38,518 bases of DNA, from assembly GCA_902806425.1 (NCBI GenBank), contig CADCWP010000057.1:1-38518 (forward strand), given 5' to 3'. Shown here in pieces: positions 1-9,555 of this stretch (position 1 is the first letter of the stretch; each line of letters begins with the position of its first letter). The notes beneath the pieces were generated by a model. The model was given only the letters and a program-made list of their open reading frames with translations. It did not search any database and had not been told where the DNA came from. The translations under genes and the position numbers were made by a program. This DNA is from an uncultured Truepera sp. GTDB taxonomy: Bacteria; Deinococcota; Deinococci; Deinococcales; Trueperaceae.

Positions 1-986
1 GCGGTCCCCTGCTGCCGTGGCGACGTTATCCTTTTCCTCTGGAATGGGATGAACAGTTTCCCGTCTCCGGGCCGCTGCACTTAGAAGTCGGCTTCGGTGA
101 TGGCCGCTACACCGTGCGCCGGGCTCAAGACGCGCCGGACGAGCGGTTCGTCGGCCTCGAGATCTCCTCCGCGAGCCTGCAACGTGGGCTTAACAACGTT
201 CGCAAACGAGGTTTGCGGAACGTCAAACTGCTTAAGGTTGGGGCGGGCTTTGCGGTGCAGCACCTTTTCGCGCCGCACTCCCTGGCGAGCGTCACGGTGA
301 ATTTCCCCGACCCTTGGCCTAAGGAGCGGCACGGGAAAAACCGCCTTTTGCAAGCCGCGTTTTTCAAGCTGGCCGCGAGCCGCCTCGTGCCTGGGGGCGC
401 GGTGCTGCTGGCGACCGATCACCCTGAGTATCTGGCGTTCGCTCTGGCGGAGTCGCAGAGGTCGGGGCTGTTTACACTCGAGACCGCCGAGCCGCCCGCC
501 GCCGTGTTTGAAACCAAATATGCTCTCAAATGGAAGACGATAGGTAAACCCTTGTTCTATCAGGTGTTTCGCTACAGCGGCGCACCTACACCCGAGTATC
601 CCGGTTTGGAGAGAGTTGACACGATGCCCCACGCCCTGTTGTCCGGTCACTTGCCGCCCCACGTCCCCTTCAGCAAACAGGTGACGCCCTACGCGGGCGG
701 GCACGTCATCTTGCATGAGGTCGCGCGAAGTCTGGGCACGGACGACGCGGATTCAGACAGTACGGGCGGCGAAAAGTGGCTCGTTCGGGCCACGGTCGAG
801 GAGCCCGAGCTTCGCCAACAGGTTTTGGTGAGCGTGCGCGTGCGGGGTGAGCGTGGGCTGATCGTGGGGCTCGAGCCCTTCGGCGACCCGGTGGTAACCC
901 CAGCGACGCGAGGCGCGGTTCACGCCGTCACCGAATGGCTGCTGACGCTGCCCGCCGACCTGAAGGTCCAAACGCGGTCGTATTAG
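1..986 (+). CDS. trmB: tRNA (guanine-N7-)-methyltransferase, 5' end outside the window
   Basis: TrmB transfers a methyl group from SAM to N7 of G46 in the tRNA variable loop. The reading frame is open from base 3, upstream of the first start in the ORF track (GTG at 114), and the SAM-binding motif [10 protein letters not shown] lies in that upstream part. The gene therefore begins before the window. The diagnostic TrmB block [16 protein letters not shown] follows, close to the family consensus FPDPWPKKRHHKRR. After the methyltransferase core there is a C-terminal extension of roughly 100 residues, longer than in enterobacterial TrmB; I cannot assign a fold to it. The stop is TAG at 984-986. 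The next gene, asnS, starts about 190 bp downstream. Family assignment is firm; the true start cannot be seen. Confidence 0.9.
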   Translation, partial: GPLLPWRRYPFPLEWDEQFPVSGPLHLEVGFGDGRYTVRRAQDAPDERFVGLEISSASLQRGLNNVRKRGLRNVKLLKVGAGFAVQHLFAPHSLASVTVNFPDPWPKERHGKNRLLQAAFFKLAASRLVPGGAVLLATDHPEYLAFALAESQRSGLFTLETAEPPAAVFETKYALKWKTIGKPLFYQVFRYSGAPTPEYPGLERVDTMPHALLSGHLPPHVPFSKQVTPYAGGHVILHEVARSLGTDDADSDSTGGEKWLVRATVEEPELRQQVLVSVRVRGERGLIVGLEPFGDPVVTPATRGAVHAVTEWLLTLPADLKVQTRSY

Positions 987-1169
987 GTCTTCCGCGTAGG
1001 GTGAGGTCGTGGTCATACAGGCACTTATGGTTTAGGCTGCACTCACGTCAAAGCCTAGCCTGCACTTTGGGACCAAGAACCTGTGAGCTGCTAAAACTTC
1101 CGCCACTGACAGGACTCCTTCAGATCAGTCACCAAAACTACCCAAAGCGCGCCCTGACGCCGTGCTTGA

Positions 1170-1180
1170 TAGACTCTTAT
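1170..1180 (+). promoter_or_regulatory. Candidate leaderless -10 element of asnS
   Basis: TAGACT (1170-1175) fits the Deinococcota -10 pattern TANNNT. It is followed by five bases and then the ATG of asnS, so transcription would begin at or next to the A of the start codon. No Shine-Dalgarno precedes the ATG, which agrees with leaderless initiation. No convincing -35 is visible at 17 bp. Confidence 0.4.
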
Positions 1181-2476
1181 ATGGTCGTAAGCATCGAACA
1201 CCTCCAGCAGCATATCGGCGAGACCGTAGACGTGCAGGGTTGGCTCGCTGGGTCACGCTCGAGTGGCAAAATAGCGTTTTTAGGGCTGCGTGACGGCTCC
1301 GGTTTCGTTCAGGGCGTGCTCGCCAAAACCGACGTAGATGAGGAGACGTTTAGGATCGCCCGTTCGCTCACGCAGGAGTCGAGCGTCGTCGTCACCGGCA
1401 CCGTGCGCGCCGACGAACGCGCCCCCTCCGGCGTCGAGTTGGGCGTCACCGGCCTTAAGGTCGTCGCCGAGACCGAGGGTTACCCCATCACGCCCAAAGC
1501 GCACGGGGTCGATTTTTTGATGGAGCACCGGCACCTGTATCTGCGGCACCGGGGACCGTGGGCCATCATGCGGATTCGAGACGAACTCGAGCGTGCCGTC
1601 CACGATTTTTTCGGGGAACGCGGGTTTGTCCGCTTCGACGCGCCCTTTTTTACCCCCAACGCCGCCGAGGGCACCACCAACTTGTTCGAGATCGACCTGT
1701 TCGGTGAGGACACGGCGTACCTGTCGCAGTCGGGGCAGTTGTACGCCGAGGCGGGGGCGCTCGCGCTCGGCAAGGTCTACACCTTCGGGCCGACGTTTAG
1801 GGCCGAAAAGTCAAAGACGCGCAAGCACCTTTTGGAGTTCTGGATGATCGAGCCGGAGGTCGCGTACCTGGAGCACGAGGGCAACATGAGGCTGCAAGAG
1901 GAGTTTGTAGCGTACCTCGTAGGACGGGCGTTGGAAAACCGCCGGGTTGAACTCGAGATGTTGGAGCGCGATACCCGTAGCCTCGAGGCGACCGCGCAAG
2001 GGGGCTTTCCTCGTCTTACGTACGATGAGGCGCTCTCCAAGCTGGCTGAACACGGCGAAGCGCTCACGTGGGGCGACGATTTGGGCGCACCGCACGAGAC
2101 CATCTTGGGCGGGCTTTACGACCGCCCGGTTTTCGTCCATTCGTGGCCTACCAAAACCAAAGCGTTCTACATGCAGCCCTTCGAGAGTGACCCGACCCGC
2201 GTCAAGTGCGACGACCTGATCGCCCCCGAGGGCTACGGTGAACTCATCGGCGGCTCGGAGCGCATCTACGACTACGCGCTCCTAAAATCGCGCATCGAGG
2301 CGCACGGGCTGCCGCAAGAAGCGTTTGCCTGGTATTTGGACCTGCGGCGCTACGGGTCGGTGCCGCACTCGGGTTTTGGGCTCGGCTTCGAGCGGCTTTT
2401 GGCGTGGATTACAGGCGTGCATCACCTGCGCGAGGTCATCCCTTTCCCGCGGCTTCTGACCCGCATGTATCCCTGA
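1181..2476 (+). CDS. asnS: Asparaginyl-tRNA synthetase
   Basis: Class IIb aminoacyl-tRNA synthetase charging tRNA-Asn with asparagine in the cytoplasm. The N-terminus is an OB-fold anticodon-binding domain ([24 protein letters not shown]). The catalytic domain carries class II motif 2 ([21 protein letters not shown]) and motif 3 ([15 protein letters not shown]). The FWMIEPE signature separates AsnRS from AspRS. The ORF track runs upstream to 935, but that extension overlaps trmB and has no synthetase similarity. ATG 1181 begins [20 protein letters not shown] and gives 431 residues, the normal family length. It lacks a Shine-Dalgarno and has a TANNNT box just upstream. crcB follows closely. 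Confidence 0.95.
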   Translation: MVVSIEHLQQHIGETVDVQGWLAGSRSSGKIAFLGLRDGSGFVQGVLAKTDVDEETFRIARSLTQESSVVVTGTVRADERAPSGVELGVTGLKVVAETEGYPITPKAHGVDFLMEHRHLYLRHRGPWAIMRIRDELERAVHDFFGERGFVRFDAPFFTPNAAEGTTNLFEIDLFGEDTAYLSQSGQLYAEAGALALGKVYTFGPTFRAEKSKTRKHLLEFWMIEPEVAYLEHEGNMRLQEEFVAYLVGRALENRRVELEMLERDTRSLEATAQGGFPRLTYDEALSKLAEHGEALTWGDDLGAPHETILGGLYDRPVFVHSWPTKTKAFYMQPFESDPTRVKCDDLIAPEGYGELIGGSERIYDYALLKSRIEAHGLPQEAFAWYLDLRRYGSVPHSGFGLGFERLLAWITGVHHLREVIPFPRLLTRMYP

Positions 2477-2511
2477 CGGGCGCGGCTCCCGGCCTAAACA
2501 TCGTCGGCGTG

Positions 2512-2877
2512 ATGGCGGGCGGGGCGTTGGGCGCGCTTGCCCGCTACCTGGTCACGCTGGCGGTGCAGGAACGGCTGTTGGGAACGCCCTACGCCGGGTT
2601 GCCGCTGGCAACGCTTTTGGTCAACGTCGGCGGCTCGCTCTTGCTGGCGTTTTTGGCGACGCTGGCTTTGCAGGATCGGCTCGGTGGGTTCTGGTTGCTG
2701 ACGCTGGGTAGCGGGTTTGTGGGCGCGTTTACAACCTTCTCGACCCTCGAGCTAGACGCCGACGCGCTGCTGAGGAGTGGGGGGTTGGGTGCGGCGCTTC
2801 TCTACGTCGGGGGCAACTTGTTTCTGGGCTACGGGGCGCTGCTGCTCGGACAGCTTGCTGCCATCAGGTTGCATTAG
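2512..2877 (+). CDS. crcB: Fluoride efflux channel CrcB/Fluc
   Basis: Small inner-membrane protein of the CrcB/Fluc family, which forms dual-topology dimers exporting fluoride. About 121 residues with four hydrophobic segments. The family signature GFVGAFTTFSTLELD is present (consensus GFxGxFTTFSTF), as are the N-terminal GGALGALARY and the NxxGS-type segment VNVGGSLLLAFL. The ORF track starts at GTG 2404, inside asnS; ATG 2512 (or GTG 2509 directly before it) gives normal family length, and the residues before it do not look like CrcB. The gene starts 35 bp after the asnS stop and may be cotranscribed. No fluoride riboswitch is visible. The start is the least certain part. Confidence 0.88.
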   Translation: MAGGALGALARYLVTLAVQERLLGTPYAGLPLATLLVNVGGSLLLAFLATLALQDRLGGFWLLTLGSGFVGAFTTFSTLELDADALLRSGGLGAALLYVGGNLFLGYGALLLGQLAAIRLH

Positions 2878-2987
2878 GTTTAGGTGTGCTGGCTTATTTG
2901 GGCAACTCGGCCAAACCTTCACCAAGGCTCGAGCCCAAGAACCTAAGCGGACCTCTTTATGAAGGATTGATTAAAACTATGTGGCTA

Positions 2988-3008
2988 AACTTAAGGTTCG
3001 CTTAAGTT
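2988..3008. repeat. Perfect inverted repeat AACTTAAG-N5-CTTAAGTT
   Basis: AACTTAAG and CTTAAGTT face each other across GTTCG in the 260-bp gap between crcB and the lipoprotein gene. The 8-bp arms are AT-rich and there is no T-run, so an operator is at least as likely as a terminator. The rest of this gap shows no gene. Confidence 0.45.
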
Positions 3009-3152
3009 CATCGGCATACAGTCTGTTTGCTAGTCAATAATGTGTGAAAAAATTTACTCCAGCTGAGGAGGATGCGGGAACAGGCCGTCTTGTACTGCGT
3101 CAGCTTAGGTCAACCCAGAACTATCTCGTGAACGACTGATTTGGAGAATGAT

Positions 3153-4241
3153 ATGAAACGCACGTGCTTAGCTGTCGCCGTAGCGCTACTGCTCGTGGCC
3201 TGTAGCCAAACCCCGGAAGAGGCTGCGCCCGACCTGTCACCCCAATTCGGTACCCCTGGCACCTACAGCGCCGTTGACCAGCTCGCTGTCGGGGAGAGCG
3301 GCGTCTACCTTGGGGGTACGTGGAAGGACAAACCGTCTCTCATCAAGTTCTCCCGCTCGGGCAACATCCCCTGGGTCAGAAGTCTGAGCGGTCAGGTCTT
3401 TGAGGTCGCGCTCGACTCGGGCGGTAGTGCCTACGTCCTCTTTCACAGTAGCGCGAACGACGCCGAGTATTTCCTCCGCAAGTACACCCAAACCGGCACG
3501 TTTGTCTGGCAGCGGCAGTTCACCGTCCCTGACGGAGACGGGAGTGGATACTACGCGTCCGACGTAGACGCGCAGAACAGCCTCTACCTGAGCTATGCGG
3601 GCTTTGACGCTTCAGACAAGAAGGAACTTAGGAAGTACCGCTCGGACGGCACGCTGCTTTATAGCAAACCGCTCGCAGAGGGCATCACCGATCTCGCCGT
3701 TGTCCCAGACGGTACTACCTATACCGTCTCGAGTAAGCAGCGCCTCACCCGCTACACGTCCCAAGGCGCGCAGGTATGGCAAAAAACACTTCCATTTGCA
3801 GCTAGCAGGGTTGCGGTTGGCAGTAACAGCCAAGTCTACGTTGCGGGTCAGCCTGTCTTCGACAATTACATTACTGAGAACCGGGTTCTGCTCGCCCGGT
3901 ACAACAGCAGTGGCGCTAAGTACTGGCAGCGGACGGTCCGGACGGGCTTCTTCGCGTATGGCGGAGGGCTCGACGCCGACACCGAGGGTAATGTCTTTGT
4001 TAGTGTCAACGACCAAGAGAGCCCCCGAGACGACAGAGACGTGTATTTCTACAGCTACAACGCAGCAGGGACACGGTTAGTGCAGCGCACGTTCGATTTC
4101 GACTATGACGCCAAACTAGCCGAACTCGGAGCCCTTAACGCCACCGAGGTCTATCTGGGCGGGACAGACGACAGCAGTTACGAAGAAGGTTTCCTGGTGC
4201 GCCTCAATGGGCTGACGGGGAGCGTGACCTGGCAGCGCTAA
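3153..4241 (+). CDS. Secreted beta-propeller-like lipoprotein of unknown function
   Basis: Predicted lipoprotein of 362 residues. The N-terminus MKRTCLAVAVALLLVACSQ is a lipoprotein signal peptide with lipobox LVAC. The mature part repeats a unit of the form 'GGxYLGGTWKDKPSLIKFSRSGNIPWVRSL' (for example LRKYTQTGTFVWQRQF, LTRYTSQGAQVWQKTL, LARYNSSGAKYWQRTV), in which a chain-position phrase ends in W-x-R/K. This is the pattern of SBBP/PQQ-type beta-propeller blades. ATG 3153 is chosen over TTG 3141 because TTGGAG sits six bases upstream as Shine-Dalgarno and the signal peptide starts there. The function is unknown; such proteins usually sit on the outer surface. A strong hairpin terminator follows. 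Confidence 0.75.
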   Translation: MKRTCLAVAVALLLVACSQTPEEAAPDLSPQFGTPGTYSAVDQLAVGESGVYLGGTWKDKPSLIKFSRSGNIPWVRSLSGQVFEVALDSGGSAYVLFHSSANDAEYFLRKYTQTGTFVWQRQFTVPDGDGSGYYASDVDAQNSLYLSYAGFDASDKKELRKYRSDGTLLYSKPLAEGITDLAVVPDGTTYTVSSKQRLTRYTSQGAQVWQKTLPFAASRVAVGSNSQVYVAGQPVFDNYITENRVLLARYNSSGAKYWQRTVRTGFFAYGGGLDADTEGNVFVSVNDQESPRDDRDVYFYSYNAAGTRLVQRTFDFDYDAKLAELGALNATEVYLGGTDDSSYEEGFLVRLNGLTGSVTWQR

Positions 4242-4277
4242 GGAAGGGCTAAAACTTCATCCTTTAACCTGAAAGCG

Positions 4278-4307
4278 TAAAGGCTCCCGTAGCTACGGGA
4301 GCCTTTA
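4278..4307. terminator. Bidirectional terminator, 30-bp perfect palindrome
   Basis: TAAAGGCTCCCGTAG followed directly by its reverse complement CTACGGGAGCCTTTA, with T-rich sequence beyond it. It lies between the lipoprotein gene (plus) and guaA (minus), which converge, and can fold on either strand, so it probably ends both transcripts. Confidence 0.75.
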
Positions 4308-4413
4308 TTGGTTTGTCTCCGGGTATGCACACGCTAACAACCTGTGGCGCCTGTCCCGCGACGAAGATTATGTGTGCTTGACATGAGTCAGCTTGCTGTG
4401 CAGACAGAAAGCT

Positions 4414-5946
4414 TTACTCCCACTCTATCGTCCCCGGCGGCTTGCTGGTGATATCAAAAACCACCCGGTTGACCTCCGGCACGCTGTTGACAATCCTGTT
4501 GCTGACGGTCGCCAAAAAGTCGTGGGGCAACCGGGTCCAGTCGGCGGTCATGCCGTCGACGGACGAAACCGCCCGCAAGGCCACGGTGCTCTCGTAGGTG
4601 CGCTGGTCGCCCATGACGCCGACCGAACGCAGCGGCGTCAACACCGCCAGCGCTTGCCAGGTCTCGTCGTACAGCCCGAACTCGCGTAGCGCGGAAATAA
4701 AGATGTCATCGACGCGGCGCAGCACCTCGAGGCGTCCTTGCGTAACCTCACCCAAGCAGCGGATCGCCAGCCCCGGCCCCGGAAAGGGGTGCCGTCCGGC
4801 CAAATAGGAGGGGAGACCTAGAAGTGTCGCCAACTCGCGCACCTCGTCTTTGAAAAGGGTGCGAAAGGGTTCTAAAAGCTCGAACTGCAAATCTTCAGGC
4901 AGGCCGCCGACGTTGTGATGCGACTTGATGTTGGCCGCGCCGTGCCCCCCCGCCGACTCGATCACGTCCGGGTAAAGGGTTCCCTGGGCTAGAAAGCGGA
5001 TAGCGCCCAGCTCAGCCTGTTTGGCCTTGACCTGCGCGTTAAAGACCTCGATGAACTCGCGCCCGATGGCGCGGCGTTTGTCCTCCGGGTCGCTTACGCC
5101 TACGAGCGCCCCCAAAAATTGCTCGGAGGCGTCTACAACGGTCAGGTTCATACCGACGCCCGTGAGCGCCTTTTCGACCTCTTCGGCCTCGCCCGCGCGC
5201 AAGAGACCGTGATCGACGAAGACCGCTTGCAGGTTGTCGCCTAGAGCGCGGTTGAGAAGCAGCCCCAGCGTGCTCGAGTCCACCCCACCCGAAATCGCCA
5301 GCATCACCCGCTCGTCCCCGACACGCTCCTTGACCTCGCGGGTCATAACCTCCAAGATGTGCTCCGGCGTCCAGTCCCGAACCATACCGGTGCGGCGCAC
5401 AAAGTTCTCGATTAGCGTCCGGCCCTTGGGCGTGTGCTGCACCTCGGGGTGAAACTGCATACAGTAGATCCCGCGCCCCGAACTCTCCATCGCCGCGATC
5501 TCGGTGTCCTGCGTGCTGGCCACGACCCCAAAGCCTTCGGGCAGGCTCATCACCGCGTCGCCGTGACTCATCCAGGCGACGAAGTCCCCCTCGACACCTC
5601 CGAAGAGCTCACCCCGATATCCCGTCAGGAGCGCCTTGCCGTACTCGCGCACGGGACTCCTCACGACTTCGCCGCCCAGCTCTTTGGCGAGCAGCTGCAT
5701 CCCGTAGCAGATGCCGAACAGCGGCAAGCCGGTGTCTAAAAGCCCGTCGGGCAGACCGGGGGTGTCTGGGTCGTAGACGCTCTTGGGGCCGCCCGAGAGG
5801 ACGACGCCCGCGGGGTCGTGAGCCAGAATGTCGGGGAGGCTGGCGTCGGCCTGTAAAATGGTCGAGAACACGCCGAGTTCGCGCAACCGGCGCGCGATCA
5901 GACGGGTGTACTGAGAGCCGTAGTCGAGCACAACGATGCTGGCCAT
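4414..5946 (-). CDS. guaA: GMP synthase (glutamine-hydrolysing)
   Basis: Converts XMP, ATP and glutamine to GMP in purine synthesis. Residues 1 to about 190 form a class I glutamine amidotransferase: nucleophile Cys in [10 protein letters not shown], and His/Glu in [10 protein letters not shown]. Next is the ATP-pyrophosphatase domain with the PP-loop [11 protein letters not shown], then the C-terminal dimerisation domain ending in the typical KPPGTIEWE. The length of 510 residues is normal. The ATG start at 5946 has AAAGGA upstream as Shine-Dalgarno. It lies 23 bp downstream of the pseudokinase gene on the same strand, so the two probably share a transcript. Confidence 0.97.
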   Translation of the reverse strand: MASIVVLDYGSQYTRLIARRLRELGVFSTILQADASLPDILAHDPAGVVLSGGPKSVYDPDTPGLPDGLLDTGLPLFGICYGMQLLAKELGGEVVRSPVREYGKALLTGYRGELFGGVEGDFVAWMSHGDAVMSLPEGFGVVASTQDTEIAAMESSGRGIYCMQFHPEVQHTPKGRTLIENFVRRTGMVRDWTPEHILEVMTREVKERVGDERVMLAISGGVDSSTLGLLLNRALGDNLQAVFVDHGLLRAGEAEEVEKALTGVGMNLTVVDASEQFLGALVGVSDPEDKRRAIGREFIEVFNAQVKAKQAELGAIRFLAQGTLYPDVIESAGGHGAANIKSHHNVGGLPEDLQFELLEPFRTLFKDEVRELATLLGLPSYLAGRHPFPGPGLAIRCLGEVTQGRLEVLRRVDDIFISALREFGLYDETWQALAVLTPLRSVGVMGDQRTYESTVALRAVSSVDGMTADWTRLPHDFLATVSNRIVNSVPEVNRVVFDITSKPPGTIEWE

Positions 5947-5969
5947 GACGTCCTTTCGGGATGCGGGCG

Positions 5970-7196
5970 TTAGGTGTTGATGAGCTGCAAGGCGACGAGG
6001 ACCAAAAGGGCGATCCCGAGGAGCGTCAGCAGCAGCACCCGCCGCCCGCCGCGGTTTAGCGTCGGGTCGGGGGCGCGGTCGTCGATATCGTCAACTACGT
6101 CGAATTCGGGCTCTACCGGAGCGGTGACGGGCGCGGCGCGCACGGGGCGCACGGGGCTCACAGCGCGTCCCGTGTTGCTCGTGGTCTGTGTGGGCGCAGC
6201 TGGGTCACTAGAGACGCGCTCGGCATTATAGCGGGCGCGGCGCGCTTCGTAAGCCGTGGTCTGATCTATCCGGCGAACCGCGTCCGCCGGGAGCGCCGGT
6301 TCTTTAGCGACTGGTTCTCGAGCTGCCAGGCGCACGACTCCGGGGCCGGGCCGGGGCGGGATCGGCACGCTTATCGGCGGCGTGTGCGGGCCGGGCGCTG
6401 GTATAGTCTCCGGCTGATCGGTCTCAAACTGAACGTCCAGTGGGGCTTCCGGCTCCGGCATGAGCGTTACCGAAAAATCGTCGGCGTCGTCTCCCTGAGC
6501 TTTAGCGCCGAAGTCCTCAAACGCCGACACGTCCCGCGCGGACTGAACTAGGCTCGGCTGCGGGCTGCGGGTCCCGAACGGGTAACTCTCTAGCGCCGCG
6601 CGCACCTCACGGGCTTGCGGGCGCGCCTTCGGGTCGGCGTTCAGGCAGCGGCTGAGTAGGTCGCGGAGGTCACCCGGTAGGGGGCCTGAAAGGTGGCGAA
6701 CGGTCATCGCCCACGAAAACAGGTCGGCAGCGAACGAAGGGCCGCCGATGCGCTCGGGTGGGGTGAACTCACTTGGTTTGACGCGCCAGGGCACGCCGTA
6801 GCCCTCCAGCAAAAACCTGCCACCTGCGCCCGCCTCGCGGTCGAACAGCACCCGTTCCGGAGATAGGTCGCCGTGAACGATCCCGGCGCGCGCGGCGTCG
6901 TCTAGGGCGGCGGCGGTGCCGCGTAAAAGCGCCTCGACCTGACCCGGCGCGACCGCGCCTTTGACGGTCCGGAACTCGGGTGAAAAGGCGACGATGACCT
7001 CGCCCGCGCCGCCGACAAAGCTCGAGCTCAGCACCGGCGGGATGTGAGGCGAGCCCAGCTCACCGACCTTGGCCGTCGGCTCGCCCATAAATGTATACAT
7101 ACGCACCGGGAGACCATTGACCGCGTCGCGTCCGGCGAACGTCTGCACGCCCCCCTGCTCGCCGGTAAGCGCCTGCGGCTGATAGCGTTTAGCCAC
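5970..7196 (-). CDS. Membrane-anchored protein kinase-like protein (predicted pseudokinase)
   Basis: A 408-residue protein with a short kinase-like domain (about residues 15-210), a proline-rich linker, a charged region and one C-terminal membrane segment ([19 protein letters not shown]). The catalytic-loop position reads HGDLSPERV (residues 108-116): the Asp of HRD is kept, but Lys becomes Ser and Asn becomes Arg. The DFG position reads EGYG (131-134), and no VAIK-type lysine is visible in the short N-lobe (VRMYTF). TPPERIGG corresponds to the APE region. Catalysis therefore looks unlikely; a scaffold or sensing role is possible. It starts with GTG and is followed 23 bp later by guaA. The organisation, kinase then tail anchor, is inverted-looking but usual for bacterial Hanks kinases, apart from the missing extracellular sensor. 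Confidence 0.75.
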   Translation of the reverse strand: MAKRYQPQALTGEQGGVQTFAGRDAVNGLPVRMYTFMGEPTAKVGELGSPHIPPVLSSSFVGGAGEVIVAFSPEFRTVKGAVAPGQVEALLRGTAAALDDAARAGIVHGDLSPERVLFDREAGAGGRFLLEGYGVPWRVKPSEFTPPERIGGPSFAADLFSWAMTVRHLSGPLPGDLRDLLSRCLNADPKARPQAREVRAALESYPFGTRSPQPSLVQSARDVSAFEDFGAKAQGDDADDFSVTLMPEPEAPLDVQFETDQPETIPAPGPHTPPISVPIPPRPGPGVVRLAAREPVAKEPALPADAVRRIDQTTAYEARRARYNAERVSSDPAAPTQTTSNTGRAVSPVRPVRAAPVTAPVEPEFDVVDDIDDRAPDPTLNRGGRRVLLLTLLGIALLVLVALQLINT

Positions 7197-7333
7197 GACA
7201 ACCCCGGTTCGGCGTCGGGCACACAGTCGTCTTCACGCGCTCAGTATAGCCCGAAGGCGGCCCCCCTCAGCAGTGCGTCGGCCCAGGTGTTCCGGAAGCC
7301 TATAAGCGGGCGCGGAAGCTGTTAGCGTAGCTT

Positions 7334-8389
7334 ATGTCAAGGCTTACCGAACGCGCGGTTTTAGACGCGCTTAAAACGGTCGATGACCCCGAGCTGCACC
7401 GCGACTTGGTAAGTCTCGGGATGATTAAAGACCTCCAGATTAGTGGCGACGACGTGACGCTGACTGTCAACCTCACGACCCCGGCGTGCCCGATGCGGGC
7501 GCGGATTGAGGGGGACGTGCGGGCGGCGCTCGCCCAAGTTCCCGGCGTCGGACGGGTCAACCTGTCGTTCGACGCGCAGGTGCGGGCATCCGCACAAAAA
7601 GAGCTACCCGGCGTTAAAAACGTCGTCGCGGTAGGCTCGGGCAAGGGCGGCGTCGGCAAGTCGACGGTGGCGGCCAACTTAGCGGCGAGTCTGGCGCTCG
7701 AGGGCGCGTCGGTCGGTCTTTTAGACGCCGACATCTACGGCCCTTCACAAGCGAAGATGTTCGCCGTCGAGGGCAAACGCCTGATGGCCGACGACGAAAA
7801 ACGCATCCTGCCCTTACGCAATTATGGCGTCAAGGTCATCTCTATCGCCAACTTGGTCGAGGACGGCCAGGCCTTGACCTGGCGCGGTCCCATCTTGCAC
7901 GGGACGCTGACGCAACTTCTCAAACAGACCGTCTGGGGCGAGTTGGACTACCTGATCGTCGACCTGCCCCCCGGCACCGGCGACGTGCAGCTTTCTTTAG
8001 CGCAGCTCGTGCCGCTGACCGGCGCGGTGGTGGTGACCACGCCGCAGGACGTGGCCCTGTTAGACGTGCGCCGCGCCTATACGATGCTCCGCAAAACGCA
8101 CGTGCCGGTTTTGGGCGTCGTCGAGAATATGTCGTACTACGAACTGCCGGACGGCACGCGCGACTACATCTTCGGCGAGGGTGGCGCGGCCCGCTTTGCC
8201 GAGGCCGAGCGGCTTCCGCTTCTGGGTCAAATCCCCATTACTAGGGCGATGCGCGAGGCGGGGGACGCCGGGACGCCGCTCGTCATCTCTTCTCCGGGCG
8301 CCCCGGACGCTCAGGCGCTGCGACGGGCGGCCCGCGTTTTGGCCGGACAGATCAGCATCCAAAATCTGAACGCGCTGCCGGTCCTCTAG
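7334..8389 (+). CDS. Mrp/ApbC family iron-sulfur carrier P-loop ATPase
   Basis: Scaffold or carrier that hands Fe-S clusters to apoproteins. Residues 1 to about 85 form a MIP18/DUF59 domain (VDDPELHRDLVSLGMI and TTPACPMR). The ParA/MinD-like ATPase follows, with deviant Walker A GSGKGGVGKST at 101-111 and the Mrp signature DADIYGPSQ. The segment where many Mrp proteins carry the cluster-binding CxxC reads VENMSYYELPDGTRDYIFGEGGA and has no cysteines. Alphaproteobacterial-type Mrp proteins also lack it, so this may be a lineage variant. The length of 351 residues is normal for a DUF59-fused Mrp. The gene is divergent from the pseudokinase gene, with about 137 bp between them. Confidence 0.92.
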   Translation: MSRLTERAVLDALKTVDDPELHRDLVSLGMIKDLQISGDDVTLTVNLTTPACPMRARIEGDVRAALAQVPGVGRVNLSFDAQVRASAQKELPGVKNVVAVGSGKGGVGKSTVAANLAASLALEGASVGLLDADIYGPSQAKMFAVEGKRLMADDEKRILPLRNYGVKVISIANLVEDGQALTWRGPILHGTLTQLLKQTVWGELDYLIVDLPPGTGDVQLSLAQLVPLTGAVVVTTPQDVALLDVRRAYTMLRKTHVPVLGVVENMSYYELPDGTRDYIFGEGGAARFAEAERLPLLGQIPITRAMREAGDAGTPLVISSPGAPDAQALRRAARVLAGQISIQNLNALPVL

Positions 8390-8458
8390 GCTCCGTCAAC
8401 GGGTGTCGAAATCGACCGTGCATGTAGGGTAGCTATGGGTAGAACGGCCGAACCGCTT

Positions 8459-8486
8459 ACGCAGTTTTTGGGCTGCAATACTGCGT
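8459..8486. repeat. Inverted repeat ACGCAGT-N14-ACTGCGT downstream of mrp
   Basis: Perfect 7-bp arms around TTTTGGGCTGCAAT in the 268-bp gap between mrp and the broken dehydrogenase. It could be a weak terminator for mrp or an operator. I see no gene in this gap. Confidence 0.25.
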
Positions 8487-9130
8487 TAGACATGAAACAC
8501 TTTTAGCAAGACGGTTCGATCACGGTTCCTCAAATACCTGCCGAGGGGTTGCGGAGGAGCGGCGAGCGTCCCCATAACTGCCGCAAGCGGTACAGTCGTT
8601 AAGGTTTGTAGGATCGCGCAAGAATGCCGGACGATTATTCTTGGAAAGGAGTCAGCTATGAACAACCGGTTGAATTTCAGCGGCAAGGTGGCGTTTGTCA
8701 CCGGAGCAGGAGGCGGCATCGGCCGCGCCACGGCGCTGGCCTTCGCGCGCGAGGGTGCCAGCGTGGTAGTTGCCGACGTTTTGGAACCGGGTAAGTAGGA
8801 AACGGCGCGCATGATCGAAGCGGCGGGCGCTCGCTCGCCGTAACGTGCGACGTGACGCGAGAGGGGGACGTAAAAGCCGCTCTCGATAAGACCATTGAAA
8901 CCTTCGGGCGGCTCGACGCCGCCTTCAACAACGCCGGTATCGAACAGAAGGGGGCGGCAACCGCCGACATCCCGCTCTCAGATTGGGACCGGATCATCGC
9001 CGTCAACCTGCGCGGCGTTTTTCTCTGCTGAAGTACCAGATTTTGCCCATGCTCGAGCGGGGGGCGGGGCACTCGTGAACACCTCCTCGGGTGCCGGGAT
9101 CAGAGGTTTCAAGGGCGGGGCCGCGTACAA

Positions 9131-9138
9131 CGCTTCCA
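9131..9138. repeat. Target site duplication, left copy
   Basis: CGCTTCCA directly before the left end of the IS element; the same 8 bp recurs directly after its right end at 9914-9921. Eight bases is within the range made by IS1-family transposition. Confidence 0.85.
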
Positions 9139-9184
9139 GGTAGTCCTAAAGCTGTAAGGATGCGTTGTAGTGATGGACAAAGGT

Positions 9185-9540
9185 CTAGATGGCACCAATA
9201 TGGTTCTCCAGCTTTTTAGAGAACGACAGTGTGCTGCGAACGAGCCGTGACACCCGCTGTCTAAGGGTGCAGTTGAAACGTTCGATGTGGTTGGTTTTGC
9301 CGCTGCTCTTGCCGACGGCTTTATGGCGTTTGCTCGGAAGCACCTCGGCGTACGCCTTCCAGAAGTCGGTGTAGATGACAGCACGTTGTCGATAGACACC
9401 GGGCAATGAGCGCCAGAGCCCTTTAGCGCCCGCCTTGCCTCGACTGCCAACGAACACGCCGATGATCTCACGGGTTGCCGTGTCCAGCGCTAGCCAGACC
9501 CACTTTTAGCACCCCTTGGACCCCACAAATGACCAGACCT
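9185..9540 (-). pseudogene. insB: IS1-family transposase InsB part with an in-frame stop
   Basis: Catalytic half of the IS1 transposase. Read in the -1 frame after insA, the sequence gives CDEVWSFVGSKGC, a TAA stop (plus-strand 9506-9508), then KWVWLALDTATREIIGVFVG and on through the ORF-track protein ending at 9185. The catalytic triad can be followed: Asp in CDEVWSFVG, Asp in AVIYTDFWKAYAEVLP, and Glu in NHIERFNCTLRQRVSRL. Apart from the single stop the frame is intact. One substitution thus seems to have inactivated it, unless the base is an error. Confidence 0.8.
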
Positions 9541-9555
9541 CATCGCATTGGACGC

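Noticed and set aside
81-716. Minus-strand 211-residue ORF
   Set aside because: Lies opposite trmB, whose motifs are clear; the composition is that of an antisense frame.
935-1180. N-terminal extension of asnS
   Set aside because: Overlaps trmB and the gap, has no synthetase features; ATG 1181 gives the normal AsnRS length.
2404-2511. Early GTG start of crcB within asnS
   Set aside because: The extra residues are polar and unlike CrcB; the first membrane segment begins at about 2512.
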